Notes: generated from the sequence alone by a model not told the origin. A stretch of DNA of 64,000 nt from Kaistella sp. SH40-3 (GCF_030686865.1 NZ_JAQYUS010000004.1:1-64000), one strand, 5' to 3'; shown: positions 8,372-17,879, counted from the stretch's first letter. Translations and numbers: made by a program.

Positions 8372-8430
8372 GGTTTTAAATAAAAAGGCATACTATTCGG
8401 CATACCCAAAAAATAAAACCATTTAAAACC
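8372..8430. repeat. Inverted repeat with internal direct repeats
   Basis: GGTTTTAAAT (8372-8381) and ATTTAAAACC (8421-8430) are perfect 10-bp inverted arms. Between them lie two GGCATAC copies 12 bp apart. The position about 30 bp inside the att-like repeat suggests recombinase arm-binding or an element end, but a simple transcript hairpin is also possible. Confidence 0.4.
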
Positions 8431-8462
8431 CTTTATTGAAGCTACCTAACAGGGAGTATATA

Positions 8463-8514
8463 GAGTCGTGTCTCCGCTACTAAGTAAAGAGAATCATTTT
8501 AAATGCTTCTCTTT
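8463..8514 (+). repeat. att-like partial copy of the tRNA-fMet 3' end plus terminator
   Basis: Bases 8463-8502 are identical over 40 bp to 8832-8871, the 3' part of the tRNA-fMet gene (from within the T-loop) and its downstream sequence. Beyond that a diverged similarity continues to about 8548 (against about 8922). The copy keeps a terminator hairpin (8486-8493 / 8507-8514). The 5' two thirds of a tRNA are absent. Duplicated tRNA 3' ends are the classic footprint of site-specific integration; here the copy probably marks the right end of the island to its left. Confidence 0.65.
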
Positions 8515-8756
8515 TTTTCTGCTTCTTAGTGAAGTTTTTGGGGATTTAGAATGAGTCACAAAACTTAGTAGCGAATGATGAATTTATCACTTTGCTAAAT
8601 AATCAATAGTATTAAATTACTTAAATTACGAATCAAGACAAATCTTGAGGTTCAGGTAAGTGGTTTAGATTCAGGCTATAAAGAATTACCAGCACTCACA
8701 TTTTTAAATTATACGATTACAATACTATTTTATAAAGAGATTTAAAATAATATTTG

Positions 8757-8764
8757 TATATTTG
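8757..8764 (+). promoter_or_regulatory. -7 box of the tRNA-fMet promoter
   Basis: TATATTTG matches TAnnTTTG exactly and lies 12 bp before the mature tRNA 5' end, which is the right spacing for transcription to begin just upstream of the tRNA. No clear -33 TTTG is present. Confidence 0.55.
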
Positions 8765-8775
8765 CACCATAATAA

Positions 8776-8848
<73 letters not shown>

Positions 8849-8854
8849 CTAAGT

Positions 8855-8886
8855 AAAGAGAATCATTTTAATGGTTCTCTTTTTTT
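8855..8886 (+). terminator. Terminator of tRNA-fMet
   Basis: AAAGAGAA (8855-8862) pairs with TTCTCTTT (8875-8882), followed by a T-run. The same hairpin occurs after the partial copy at 8486-8514. It lies between the tRNA and the convergent SDR gene. Confidence 0.75.
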
Positions 8887-8954
8887 GTGGGGTTGAGTGA
8901 AGGTTTTTGGGCAATTTAATATGTATGTGATAAGAATAAAATCTCCCAAATCAA

Positions 8955-9644
8955 CTACCACAATATCTTCTCTTCCTTTTCAGCATTCCAAAATATACCA
9001 CTTTCAAAATCACTTTTGATAAAACTGAAAATCCTTGCTGCAGATTCTTCCGGCGTTAAGGTCGCGTTGATCAGATTGCTTTCCCTAATAGTTGTTTTTA
9101 CCCAACCGGGATGAACGGAGGCCACTTTTACTTTACCTTTTAAACGATTGGTTAATATTTTTGTATACATATTTAGCGCACTTTTAGACATACGATAAGC
9201 AATCGAGTCTGAAGTTTCGCACTCATCCATCGAACCCATTCTGGAAGATATATTGATAATCTTTCCATTTTCAGGAATAAGTTTAATTAAACATTCTGTA
9301 AAGAAAACCGTACCGGAAACATTGACTTCAAAAGTTTGGGCAAACGATTTTCTTTCCGGCTCCTGACTTCCTAAATCAGGTCCAACTCCCGCATTATTAA
9401 TGAGAATTTCAATGTGCTGAAAGTTCTCAGCAATTGTTTTCTGAGCCTTTTCAATATTTTCAGGATTGGTAAGATCTAAGGCTAAAGGATAAAAATTTTC
9501 ATCTTCAAATTCTTTAAGTTTTCCTTCTCTGTTTGTTCCAATGACAAAGTAGTTTTCTGCCAGCATCTTCTTCGTTAAAGATTTTCCAATTCCTTTGCTT
9601 ACTCCTGTAATCAAGACTGTTTTCCTATTATTTTCTGTTTTCAT
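8955..9644 (-). CDS. SDR-family oxidoreductase
   Basis: 229 residues with the full classical short-chain dehydrogenase signature: the nucleotide-binding TGxxxGIG (TGVSKGIG, residues 13-20), NNAG (83-86), catalytic Ser around 133-134, and YxxxK as Tyr150-Lys154. An Asn-Arg pair after the second beta-strand ('GTNREGK') suggests preference for NADP(H). The substrate is unknown. It is the first ordinary chromosomal gene beyond the island and faces the tRNA-fMet gene. No operon partner is evident. Confidence 0.9.
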   Translation of the reverse strand: MKTENNRKTVLITGVSKGIGKSLTKKMLAENYFVIGTNREGKLKEFEDENFYPLALDLTNPENIEKAQKTIAENFQHIEILINNAGVGPDLGSQEPERKSFAQTFEVNVSGTVFFTECLIKLIPENGKIINISSRMGSMDECETSDSIAYRMSKSALNMYTKILTNRLKGKVKVASVHPGWVKTTIRESNLINATLTPEESAARIFSFIKSDFESGIFWNAEKEEKILW

Positions 9645-10363
9645 GAATTACTTGTTATTATAAAAATATTATTATCCAACCTTATCTAAAAAAAGGGACT
9701 CTATTATCAGGTTTAGGATACGTAAAATTCTACAAATTGTTCTTTTGCAAAAATCGTTTAAAAACGACCATTAAAGTACTTCTTCATTTCTGTTGAATAA
9801 TTTTTTCTAATTTCCAAATTGTTCAATTGCCTCAAGTTTATCATATTTTTCAGGTGCGAGTGAGAGTCAGAAAATCTAATTAAAAAACATGTTGCTTAAG
9901 TACCCTTAAAATATAATAATTATTTAACCAACTAAAAATAGTCATTTTAAATCTAAAAAAAAGATAGAATTGATATCCTATATCATTAAATTAAAATATT
10001 TCTAAAATTTTTTTTTAAAAGAAATAGCATTTGGAAATTTTTGAAATGGGTAAAAATCACCTGTAAACTCAAGATTAAAAAATGTTATTTATCGTTAAAA
10101 TAAATTGTTTTTTTTATTTTTCATTGTAACTTACCTTTTATAATTCAACGTAATAGCAATTTCGGGCAGATGATAATTACAATACCATTTAATCATTTTC
10201 AATAAACTAAGGAGTTCATTACATCATATTATCGCTCTACAAACGGAGTCAGTCTCATTTTAATTCAAGAAAATAGTTTAAGAAAACCTTCTTTTTTATG
10301 AACTTATTTCTGCTTCTTTTAAACTCCGTTCAATTTAAAAAAATAAGGGAAAAATCATAAAAA
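9645..10363. other. 719-bp non-coding leader region upstream of the pentose phosphate operon
   Basis: No coding frame is supported. The last 150 bp contain several complementary segments. AGTTCAT (10213-10219) pairs with ATGAACT (10298-10304), and AACGGAGT (10242-10249) pairs with ACTCCGTT (10323-10330). GGAGTT (10211-10216) could instead pair with AACTCC (10322-10327). These pairings interleave or compete. A weak promoter (TTG at 10105-10107, TAACTTAC at 10127-10134) would place them all in a leader of over 200 bases before tkt. Confidence 0.35.
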
Positions 10364-12370
10364 ATGGAAACTAAAAATTTAATTCAGAAAAGTATTGATA
10401 CCGTAAGAATTTTAGCCGCAGACGCTGTTCAGAAAGCTGATTCCGGACATCCCGGAACACCCATGGCATTAGCACCTGTTGGTCACGTTTTGTGGACAGC
10501 GTTTATGAATTATAATCCGAAAAATCCAGAATGGGCAAATAGGGATCGGTTTATCTTATCGTGCGGACACGCATGCATGTTGCAATATGGTTTTTTGTAT
10601 CTCACAGGATATCAAGTCACTATGGAGGATCTTAAAAATTTCCGACAGTTACACAGCATTGCCGCCGGACATCCCGAATATGGATTAATGCCGGGAATCG
10701 AAGTCACAACCGGGCCCTTGGGTCAAGGTTTTGCAAATGGAGTAGGAATGGCCATTGCTCAACAATATATGGCAGCGCGCTACAATAAACCAGATTTCAA
10801 TATTTTTGATTATAAAATTTATGCCCTCTGTAGTGATGGTGATTTAATGGAAGGCGTTTCCGCTGAAGCCGCTTCTCTCGCTGGACATCTTGGGTTAGGA
10901 AACATGATCTATCTTTATGATGATAACCATATCACCATTGAAGGCGATACCGATTTAACATTTAATGAAGATGTCGTTAAAAGGTTTGAAGCCTACGGTT
11001 GGCATGTACAAAGTATTCCTGATGGCAATGATTTGGAATCCCTTTCAGCTGCAATTAAAAATGCACAAAATGAAACTACTCGTCCATCATTAATTAAAGT
11101 GCGAACTCATATTGGTTACGGAAGTCCCAATAAACATGATTCCGCAGCGGCACATGGTTCTGCTTTAGGTGAAGAGGAAGTAAGACTGGTTAAAGAAAAT
11201 TTTGGATTTGACCCTGATAAAAATTTCAACGTTCCAAATGATGTTTTAGATTTTTACCGGAATGTTGGCGAACAAGGAATTCATAAAGAAGCAGACTGGA
11301 ATGAACTTTACAAAAATTACAAAGAAAGACATCCAGATCTTGCCAAAGAATATGAAATGATTAGAGATGGTAAACTACCAGCCGATTGGGAAAAAAAATT
11401 ACCGGTTTTTGAACCGGGTCAAGATATTGCGACGCGAAAAGCTTCCGGTAAAACACTAAATGCAATTGCAGAATATTTGCCTCAACTGATTGGTGGCTCA
11501 GCCGATCTTTCTCCTTCTACAGATACCCATCTTGATGCTTATGAATCTTTTTCAGCGAAACATCGCGAGGGTCGAAATTTCCACTTTGGGATTCGGGAAC
11601 ATGCAATGGGTTCGATTCTTAATGGAATGGCACTCAGCAAATTTATAATTCCTTATGGTGCGACTTTTCTAATATTTTCAGATTATATGCGTCCGCCACT
11701 TCGATTGGCAGCCATTATGAAACTAAGACCCATCATGGTTTTTACGCACGACAGCATAGCGCTCGGCGAAGACGGCACCACGCACCAACCAGTCGAACAA
11801 TTAATTGGTTTGCGTTCTATTCCCAATATGACCGTAATTCGTCCTGCAGATGCCAATGAAACTGCGCAAGCATGGCGTGTTGCGATTGAACATAAAGATG
11901 GACCAGTTTGTATTGTTCTGACTCGACAAGGAATTCCCGTAATCGATCAGAAAAAATTTGCCAAAGCAGAAAATCTGGAGAAAGGAGCTTATGTTCTTTC
12001 TGATTCAGATGATGAACCAGATGTAATCCTTATTGCAACAGGTTCCGAAGTAAATCTCATTTTGGAAGCACAAGAAATTTTGAAAAAAGAAAACGTTAAA
12101 GCAAGAGTGGTCAGTATGCCTTCCTGGAATTTATTTGAAAAACAGAGTGATGACTATAAAGAAAAAGTGTTTCCAAATACGATCAGAAAACGTCTGGCAG
12201 TAGAAGCAGGCTCATCTATCGGCTGGTTAAGATATGTAACCGATGATGGAACTATTCTTGGAATCGACAAGTTCGGTGAATCTGCTCCAGGAGAAGAAGT
12301 AATGAAAGAATATGGTTTCACTGTCGAAAATGTGGTGAACAAAGCCAAAGTTATGCTTTCTAAAAAATAG
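10364..12370 (+). CDS. tkt: Transketolase
   Basis: 668 residues, the normal length of bacterial transketolase. It transfers two-carbon units between sugar phosphates using thiamine diphosphate. The N-terminal TPP domain has 'DSGHPGTPMALAP' and the GDG...N TPP/Mg2+ motif ('CSDGDLMEGVSAEAASLAG' ending at the Asn of 'DDNH'). The middle domain carries the catalytic Glu in 'FGIREHAMG' and 'HDSIALGEDG', and the C-terminal domain begins near 'VILIATGSEV'. It leads a six-gene pentose phosphate operon with spacings of 92, 48, 64, 39 and 1 bp. The long structured leader suggests control at the operon's 5' end. Confidence 0.97.
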   Translation: METKNLIQKSIDTVRILAADAVQKADSGHPGTPMALAPVGHVLWTAFMNYNPKNPEWANRDRFILSCGHACMLQYGFLYLTGYQVTMEDLKNFRQLHSIAAGHPEYGLMPGIEVTTGPLGQGFANGVGMAIAQQYMAARYNKPDFNIFDYKIYALCSDGDLMEGVSAEAASLAGHLGLGNMIYLYDDNHITIEGDTDLTFNEDVVKRFEAYGWHVQSIPDGNDLESLSAAIKNAQNETTRPSLIKVRTHIGYGSPNKHDSAAAHGSALGEEEVRLVKENFGFDPDKNFNVPNDVLDFYRNVGEQGIHKEADWNELYKNYKERHPDLAKEYEMIRDGKLPADWEKKLPVFEPGQDIATRKASGKTLNAIAEYLPQLIGGSADLSPSTDTHLDAYESFSAKHREGRNFHFGIREHAMGSILNGMALSKFIIPYGATFLIFSDYMRPPLRLAAIMKLRPIMVFTHDSIALGEDGTTHQPVEQLIGLRSIPNMTVIRPADANETAQAWRVAIEHKDGPVCIVLTRQGIPVIDQKKFAKAENLEKGAYVLSDSDDEPDVILIATGSEVNLILEAQEILKKENVKARVVSMPSWNLFEKQSDDYKEKVFPNTIRKRLAVEAGSSIGWLRYVTDDGTILGIDKFGESAPGEEVMKEYGFTVENVVNKAKVMLSKK

Positions 12371-12462
12371 GATGAAATTATTTTTCAACAAGGTTCTTGC
12401 AAACTTTTGAATAGTTTAATTAAATAAATTTTTGCTGCTTTTGCTGTTTAAATAAATCGAAA

Positions 12463-12927
12463 ATGGAAAAATTCACCAATAATAAAATAGGAATCTGTGC
12501 AGATCACGGCGGTTTTGAACTGAAAGAAAAAATCATTTCTTTTTTGTTGAAAAATGAATTTCAACTTGTTGATTTTGGCGCAAAGGAATTGAATAATAAT
12601 GATGATTTTCCAGATTATGTTATACCTCTTGCACAAGCGGTTTCCGCAGGAGAAGTCTTTCGTGGAATTGCCATTTGTGGAAGCGGAGTAGGCGCGTGTA
12701 TCGCTGCTAATAAAGTTTCGGGCGTAAGAGCGGCTTTGATTGGAGATTATTTCTCTGCACATCAAGGTGTAGAAGATGATGACATGAATTTAATTTGTTT
12801 AGGTGGAAGAGTGACCGGTTACGCAAGTGCAGAAGAATTGGTACTTTCCTTTTTAAATGCAGAATTCATAGGCGCTGAAAGACATCTGCGGAGACTGCGG
12901 AAAATTAAGAATTTAGAAAAGAATTAA
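12463..12927 (+). CDS. rpiB: Ribose-5-phosphate isomerase B
   Basis: 154 residues of the RpiB/LacAB fold, interconverting ribose-5-phosphate and ribulose-5-phosphate. Diagnostic segments are 'ICADHGGFELK' at the N-terminus (Asp and His of the active site), 'AICGSGVGACIAANK' with the catalytic Cys and anion-binding loop, and 'NLICLGGRVTG'. No RpiA-type gene is in the window. It lies second in the pentose phosphate operon, between tkt and tal, which supports the sugar-phosphate assignment over LacA/B. Confidence 0.94.
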   Translation: MEKFTNNKIGICADHGGFELKEKIISFLLKNEFQLVDFGAKELNNNDDFPDYVIPLAQAVSAGEVFRGIAICGSGVGACIAANKVSGVRAALIGDYFSAHQGVEDDDMNLICLGGRVTGYASAEELVLSFLNAEFIGAERHLRRLRKIKNLEKN

Positions 12928-12975
12928 TTGAAAAGACCAAAATTTTTTTGAAATATAAATTTAAAAACAAACAAA

Positions 12976-14064
12976 ATGAACACCTTAAATCAAATACAAA
13001 ATCACGGTCAAAGCATTTGGCTTGATTTACTCGATCGCGAAATCATGAATTCAGGAACTCTAAAAAACCTTATAGATAATGATGATCTGCGGGGATTAAC
13101 TTCCAATCCATCGATTTTTGAAAAGGCAATTACCGGCAGTTCTGATTATGATGATGATATTACCAGGTTTTCAAAAACCGAAGACAGTAATGCGGCTATC
13201 TTTTTCGATTTGGCAATTTCTGATATTCAGAGAGCTGCCGATTTATTCAAACCTGTATTCGATAAAACGAATGGTGCAGACGGTTTTGTAAGTTTAGAGG
13301 TTTCTCCTTTTTTAGCAAACGATACCGATGCAACCATCGAACAGGCGCGTGAACTTTGGAAAAGGGTTGATCGAAAAAATGTAATGATTAAAATCCCCGG
13401 AACAAAAGAAGGATTGGTTGCAATTCGAGAATGTCTGCGGGAAGGAATTAATATTAATGTGACCTTACTTTTCGGACTTCCTCGCTATCGGGAAATAACA
13501 GAAGCGTTTATGGGAGGCCTTGAAGATCGACTCAATGAAGGGAACTCTATAAAAGACGTTTCCTCTGTTGCGAGTTTTTTCTTGAGTAGAATTGATGTGA
13601 TGGTTGATCCGCTGCTGGATGAAAAAGGAGGAAAGAACTTAAGAGGAAAAATCGCAATTGCTTCTGCTAAAAAAGCCTACCAAATTTATCTTGAAATGAT
13701 TGCGAGCGACCGTTTTAAAAAATTAGCCGAAAATGGTGCCCGAACCCAAAGAGTTCTCTGGGCAAGTACTGGTACGAAAGATCCTTCCTTCAGTGATGTT
13801 TTATATGTAGAGACTTTAATTGGAAAAGATACCATTAATACTTTACCAATGGAGACCATCGATGCTTTTCGAGATCATGGGAAAGTTGCAGATACTTTAA
13901 CCCAAGATAGTGAGGGTGCAAATAAAACCATGGAAGATTTAAAAGACTTAGGAATAAATATTGATGAAATTACCCAGAAATTAGAAAATGAAGGAATTGA
14001 AAAATTTAACAATGCTTATGAAAAACTTCTGAAAAGCATTGATACCAAAAAACGCAATTTTTAA
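12976..14064 (+). CDS. tal: Transaldolase
   Basis: 362 residues, the long transaldolase subfamily found in actinobacteria, cyanobacteria and Bacteroidota, compared with about 215-320 aa for others. It moves dihydroxyacetone units between sedoheptulose-7-P/glyceraldehyde-3-P and erythrose-4-P/fructose-6-P. The Schiff-base Lys is in 'NVMIKIPGTKEG'. The N-terminal 'GLTSNPSIFEKAI' and 'VSLEVSPFLA' are typical TIM-barrel strands, and 'RVLWASTGTKDP' lies near the C-terminus. No phosphoglucose isomerase domain is fused, although such fusions occur in this subfamily. It is the third gene of the operon. Confidence 0.95.
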   Translation: MNTLNQIQNHGQSIWLDLLDREIMNSGTLKNLIDNDDLRGLTSNPSIFEKAITGSSDYDDDITRFSKTEDSNAAIFFDLAISDIQRAADLFKPVFDKTNGADGFVSLEVSPFLANDTDATIEQARELWKRVDRKNVMIKIPGTKEGLVAIRECLREGININVTLLFGLPRYREITEAFMGGLEDRLNEGNSIKDVSSVASFFLSRIDVMVDPLLDEKGGKNLRGKIAIASAKKAYQIYLEMIASDRFKKLAENGARTQRVLWASTGTKDPSFSDVLYVETLIGKDTINTLPMETIDAFRDHGKVADTLTQDSEGANKTMEDLKDLGINIDEITQKLENEGIEKFNNAYEKLLKSIDTKKRNF

Positions 14065-14128
14065 TCATTGCCCGAATATTTTAAAATAACTAAATAAATT
14101 CTACTAAATTTAATCAGAAAATAACACA

Positions 14129-15553
14129 ATGGAAATAAATAAACAAAACGCTATTGGAATGATTGGCTTGGGAACAATGGGCTCCAACCTTTTACAAAAC
14201 ATTGCAGACCACGGATATAACTGCGCTGGATATGATAACGATTCTAAAAAAGTCGATGCCCTCAATAATTTGAACCGAGAAAATATTCAGGGATTTTCTG
14301 ATTTAAAAGAATTTGTAACTAGTTTAAAAAGTCCGAGAACAGTCATGATGCTCGTACCTGCTGGCAAAGTTGTAGACATCGTCATCAGTGAATTACTGGA
14401 GGTTATGGATCAAGGAGACATCATCATCGATGGAGGAAATTCGCACTTTATCGATACTGATCGTCGAAGTTTAGATTTAGAAAGTAAAGGTTTTCATTTT
14501 ATAGGAATGGGAGTTTCCGGTGGGGAAGAAGGCGCAAGGCGGGGTCCGAGCATGATGCCGGGTGGTGATAAAGACGCTTATGAAACCGTAGCACCAATCC
14601 TTAAACAAATTGCAGCACAGGTCAACGGTGAACCTACTGTGGCTTATATGGGAGAACGTTCCGCCGGGCATTTTGTGAAAATGGTTCACAATGGAATTGA
14701 ATATGCTTTAATGCAATTGATTTCAGAAGCCTATGAAGTTTTGAAAAAAAATCTACAACTCAATGATCAACAAATTCATGACGTATTTAAAAAGTGGAAT
14801 GAAGGAAGACTGCAATCCTACTTAATCGAAATTACACGAGATATTTTTGACTTTAAAAAACCGGGTGAAGATCATCTCTTGCTCAATGATATTAAAGATG
14901 AAGCAAAAGCAAAAGGCACAGGCAAATGGACCTCACTAGCCGCAATGGATTTGGTTGTTCCAATTCCGATAATTGACATTGCTGTCTCTATGCGTGATCT
15001 TTCTAAATATAAAGATTTGCGAACCCAAGCAGCAAAAATTTATCCTCAGAAAAATAATTCAAATGATAACATTAACAAAGATGAAAATATTGTTCATTTA
15101 GAAGAAGCATTTTATTTCGCCATGGTTTCTGCTTACGCACAAGGAATGCATTTGTTGTACGTGGCTAATAAAGAGTTTGACTACAAATTGAATCTCGACT
15201 TAATTGCAAAAATTTGGCGTGGTGGCTGTATTATCCGCTCCGAATTTTTAGAAGACATCTATTCAGCCTATCAAAAAAAACCAGAATTGAAACATCTTTT
15301 TTTAGATGAAGATATTCACCAGCAAATTCTAAAAAGTATTCCTGGCATTCGGAAAATGGTCACAGATGCTGTCCTTCAAGGTATTGCTGTTCCAGCTTTT
15401 TCTACTTCATTAAGTTATTTTGATAATTTTAGAACTGAAGAAATGCCGGCAAATTTGATTCAGGCACAACGAGATTTTTTCGGTTCGCACACGTATGAAC
15501 TAAAAGGAAAAGAAGGCGTTTTTCATACTGAATGGGAAGAAACTAAACCGTAA
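14129..15553 (+). CDS. gnd: 6-phosphogluconate dehydrogenase (decarboxylating)
   Basis: 474 residues, the length of the dimeric enzyme. It oxidises 6-phosphogluconate to ribulose-5-P and CO2 with NADP+. The Rossmann motif is GLGTMGSNL near the N-terminus. Active-site segments are 'IIDGGNSHF', 'GMGVSGGEEGARRGPSMMPGG' and 'GHFVKMVHNGIEY', the last carrying the catalytic Lys and the His-Asn pair. The helical C-terminal domain includes 'GTGKWTSLAAMDLVVPIP'. It lies between tal and zwf in the pentose phosphate operon. Confidence 0.97.
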   Translation: MEINKQNAIGMIGLGTMGSNLLQNIADHGYNCAGYDNDSKKVDALNNLNRENIQGFSDLKEFVTSLKSPRTVMMLVPAGKVVDIVISELLEVMDQGDIIIDGGNSHFIDTDRRSLDLESKGFHFIGMGVSGGEEGARRGPSMMPGGDKDAYETVAPILKQIAAQVNGEPTVAYMGERSAGHFVKMVHNGIEYALMQLISEAYEVLKKNLQLNDQQIHDVFKKWNEGRLQSYLIEITRDIFDFKKPGEDHLLLNDIKDEAKAKGTGKWTSLAAMDLVVPIPIIDIAVSMRDLSKYKDLRTQAAKIYPQKNNSNDNINKDENIVHLEEAFYFAMVSAYAQGMHLLYVANKEFDYKLNLDLIAKIWRGGCIIRSEFLEDIYSAYQKKPELKHLFLDEDIHQQILKSIPGIRKMVTDAVLQGIAVPAFSTSLSYFDNFRTEEMPANLIQAQRDFFGSHTYELKGKEGVFHTEWEETKP

Positions 15554-15592
15554 GATGATTATTTAATTAAAGTTTCAATTAAAAAGAAAACC

Positions 15593-17116
15593 ATGACAAA
15601 AACATCAAATATAAAAACGAGTCCTACTATTTTTCTAATATTCGGCGGAACCGGAGATTTAACCAAAAGAAAAATAATGCCGGCTCTTTACAATCTTTTT
15701 TTAGATAATTGGTTGCCAGATAATTTTGCGATTGTAGGATCTTCTTCAACCAAAATGAGCGATGAAGCGTATATTAAAGAATTACAATCAGCGGTAAATG
15801 AATTTTCCAGAAATGGTAAAACCAAGAATGAAGACTGGCTTAAATTCTCTGCCAACATTACTTTTCAAGCTGCAGATATAACCGTGGAATCAGAATTTAA
15901 ACCCTTTGGAAAAATAATAGACAAATATAAAAAAGAATGGAAAGAAATGCCTTCTGTCATTTATTACTGCGCTGTCGCTCCCCGTTTCTTCAGTATTATT
16001 GCAGAGAACATCTCTAAAGCCAAACTCGAAAACAATTGTAAAACAACGCGGATTATTATCGAAAAACCTTTTGGAACCGACCTAGAATCTGCGAAAGAAT
16101 TAAATGAAAAGTTATTAAGCATTTTTAAAGAAACTCAGATTTACCGTATTGATCATTATCTGGGTAAAGAAGTCGTCCAAAACATTATGGCCTTGCGATT
16201 CGCAAACGCAATCATGGAACCGCTCTGGAATCGCAATCATATTGAGCACGTTCAGATTTCTGTCACCGAACAAATTGGCGTTGGGAGCCGAGGTAAATAT
16301 TTTGAAAATGCTGGCGTATTGCGCGACATGATTCAAAATCACTTATTGCAGTTGCTCTGTATCATTGCCATGGAACCGCCCATTAATTTTGATGCTGATG
16401 AGGTTCGAGACCGAAAAGTAGATGTACTAAAAGCAATGCGAAAAATAGTTCCCGGCAGAGTTGAAGAAATGTCTGCCAGAGGACAATACAGTGCAGGTTG
16501 GATCAAAGGGGAAGAAGTTCTTGGATATCGTGAAGAAGAAAATGTGGATCCCAATTCAAACACCGAAACTTACGCCGCCATGAAATTGCATGTAGACAAC
16601 TGGCGCTGGCAGGGAGTTCCTTTTTATTTGCGAACGGGTAAAAGACTTTATAAAACTGCATCAACAATTATTATTCAGTTTAAAGAAATCCCGCATAATA
16701 TTTTCTCTTCTGAGGAATCCGGCGTTCCTAAGCAAAATCGTTTGGTAATTAGCATTCAGCCCGATATGGCAATTCGATTTCAATTACAGAGCAAAGTTCC
16801 CGGGCTCGAAATGAATTTAAATACCGTAGATGTTATTTTTGATTATTTCGGCAGTCAAAAAACAGATTCACCAGAGGCATATGAAACCCTTCTTCTGGAT
16901 GCAATTACTGGCGATCAAACTTTATTTATGCGTGCTGATCAGGTAGAAGCGGCGTGGGAACTCATTATGCCGATTCTAAATTACTGGGAGAAAAACGCCG
17001 ACACTAATTTTCCGAATTATGCTGCTGATTCCTGGGGGCCGGAAAATGCGGAAGCGCTTATTGCTAAAGATGGTTATCACTGGATTAACCTACCCGATAA
17101 TAATAAAAAAGATTAA
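15593..17116 (+). CDS. zwf: Glucose-6-phosphate 1-dehydrogenase
   Basis: 507 residues, full length. It catalyses the first step of the oxidative branch, glucose-6-P to 6-phosphogluconolactone. The nucleotide-binding GGTGDLTKRKI is at the N-terminus, and the catalytic 'RIDHYLGKE' has the His-Tyr-Leu-Gly-Lys substrate site. 'IIIEKPFG' and 'YLRTGKRL' are further family landmarks. The stop at 17116 is only 1 bp from the pgl start, so the two are certainly co-transcribed and probably translationally coupled. Confidence 0.97.
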   Translation: MTKTSNIKTSPTIFLIFGGTGDLTKRKIMPALYNLFLDNWLPDNFAIVGSSSTKMSDEAYIKELQSAVNEFSRNGKTKNEDWLKFSANITFQAADITVESEFKPFGKIIDKYKKEWKEMPSVIYYCAVAPRFFSIIAENISKAKLENNCKTTRIIIEKPFGTDLESAKELNEKLLSIFKETQIYRIDHYLGKEVVQNIMALRFANAIMEPLWNRNHIEHVQISVTEQIGVGSRGKYFENAGVLRDMIQNHLLQLLCIIAMEPPINFDADEVRDRKVDVLKAMRKIVPGRVEEMSARGQYSAGWIKGEEVLGYREEENVDPNSNTETYAAMKLHVDNWRWQGVPFYLRTGKRLYKTASTIIIQFKEIPHNIFSSEESGVPKQNRLVISIQPDMAIRFQLQSKVPGLEMNLNTVDVIFDYFGSQKTDSPEAYETLLLDAITGDQTLFMRADQVEAAWELIMPILNYWEKNADTNFPNYAADSWGPENAEALIAKDGYHWINLPDNNKKD

Positions 17117-17117
17117 A

Positions 17118-17852
17118 ATGAATTTAAATATTTACGACAATATTAATGATTTGATGACTATTTTAGCAACCACAATTTGCAAGGCATCAGAATTGGCGAT
17201 TAAAAGAAATAGCCAATTTAATTTTGTTTTGTCGGGCGGAAGTTCTCCACGAAAATTGTATGGATTATTGGCCTCTGAAAAATATAGAAATAAAATTGAC
17301 TGGACCAAAACCTATTTTTTCTTTGGTGATGAACGGTTTGTTCCAGAAAATGATTCGCAGAGAAACTCATTAATGGCGAAAGAAGTTTTGTTTGATCCTT
17401 TAAAAATTAAAGAATCCCATATTTTCAAAGTAGATACATCGGTTTCTCCTAAAGAAGCTGCATTAAAATATTCAGAATCGATTCAAAAACATTTTAAGGA
17501 CAAGCCCATTGAATTTGATTTTATTCTTCTAGGTCTTGGCCCTAATTCGCATACCGCCTCACTTTTTCCAAATACTAAAGTGTTGGAAGAAACAGAAGTT
17601 ACCATTAAATCAGTTTTTGTAAAAGAAGTTGATCAGTATCGAATTACGATGACTGCTCCTTTAATTAATCAGGCAAAAGAAATTGCGTTCTTGGTTTTTG
17701 GCGAAGAAAAAGCCGACGCAGTATATCATATTTTGAAAGATAAATCCGGTACTATAAATGAATATCCTGCACGGTTAATAAAATCGCCCGCCAGGAAAGT
17801 AGAATGGTTTTTAGATTCATCTGCTGCTTCCCGATTATTAAATTCAGATTAA
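17118..17852 (+). CDS. pgl: 6-phosphogluconolactonase (DevB type)
   Basis: ATG at 17118 gives 244 residues. An in-frame start at 17019 lies inside zwf and would add an unrelated 33-residue leader, so it was rejected. It hydrolyses 6-phosphogluconolactone. Family motifs are 'FVLSGGSSPRKLYGLL' (phosphate binding), 'FFFGDERFVPENDSQRN' and 'LLGLGPNSHTASLFP' with the catalytic His. It is the last gene of the operon and ends at the strong terminator at 17852-17879. Confidence 0.95.
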   Translation: MNLNIYDNINDLMTILATTICKASELAIKRNSQFNFVLSGGSSPRKLYGLLASEKYRNKIDWTKTYFFFGDERFVPENDSQRNSLMAKEVLFDPLKIKESHIFKVDTSVSPKEAALKYSESIQKHFKDKPIEFDFILLGLGPNSHTASLFPNTKVLEETEVTIKSVFVKEVDQYRITMTAPLINQAKEIAFLVFGEEKADAVYHILKDKSGTINEYPARLIKSPARKVEWFLDSSAASRLLNSD

Positions 17853-17879
17853 AAAAGGAATCGCAATCGATTCCTTTTT
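17852..17879. terminator. Strong bidirectional terminator after pgl
   Basis: A perfect 12-bp stem (17852-17863 with 17868-17879) with a CAAT loop. A- and T-tracts on both sides let it end the pentose phosphate operon and the convergent rpe transcript. Confidence 0.9.

Larger units (their letters stand above)
8231..8775. other. Non-coding right end of the island
   Basis: No coding frame is supported in these 545 bp. They contain an inverted repeat with 10-bp arms (8372-8381 / 8421-8430), a short direct repeat GGCATAC (8387-8393 and 8399-8405) between the arms, and the partial tRNA-fMet copy with terminator (8463-8514). The remaining sequence up to the tRNA is AT-rich and featureless apart from the tRNA promoter box. 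Confidence 0.5.

Noticed and set aside
17019-17117. N-terminal extension of 6-phosphogluconolactonase
   Set aside because: The extension lies within zwf and encodes an unrelated basic leader. ATG 17118 directly follows the zwf stop.
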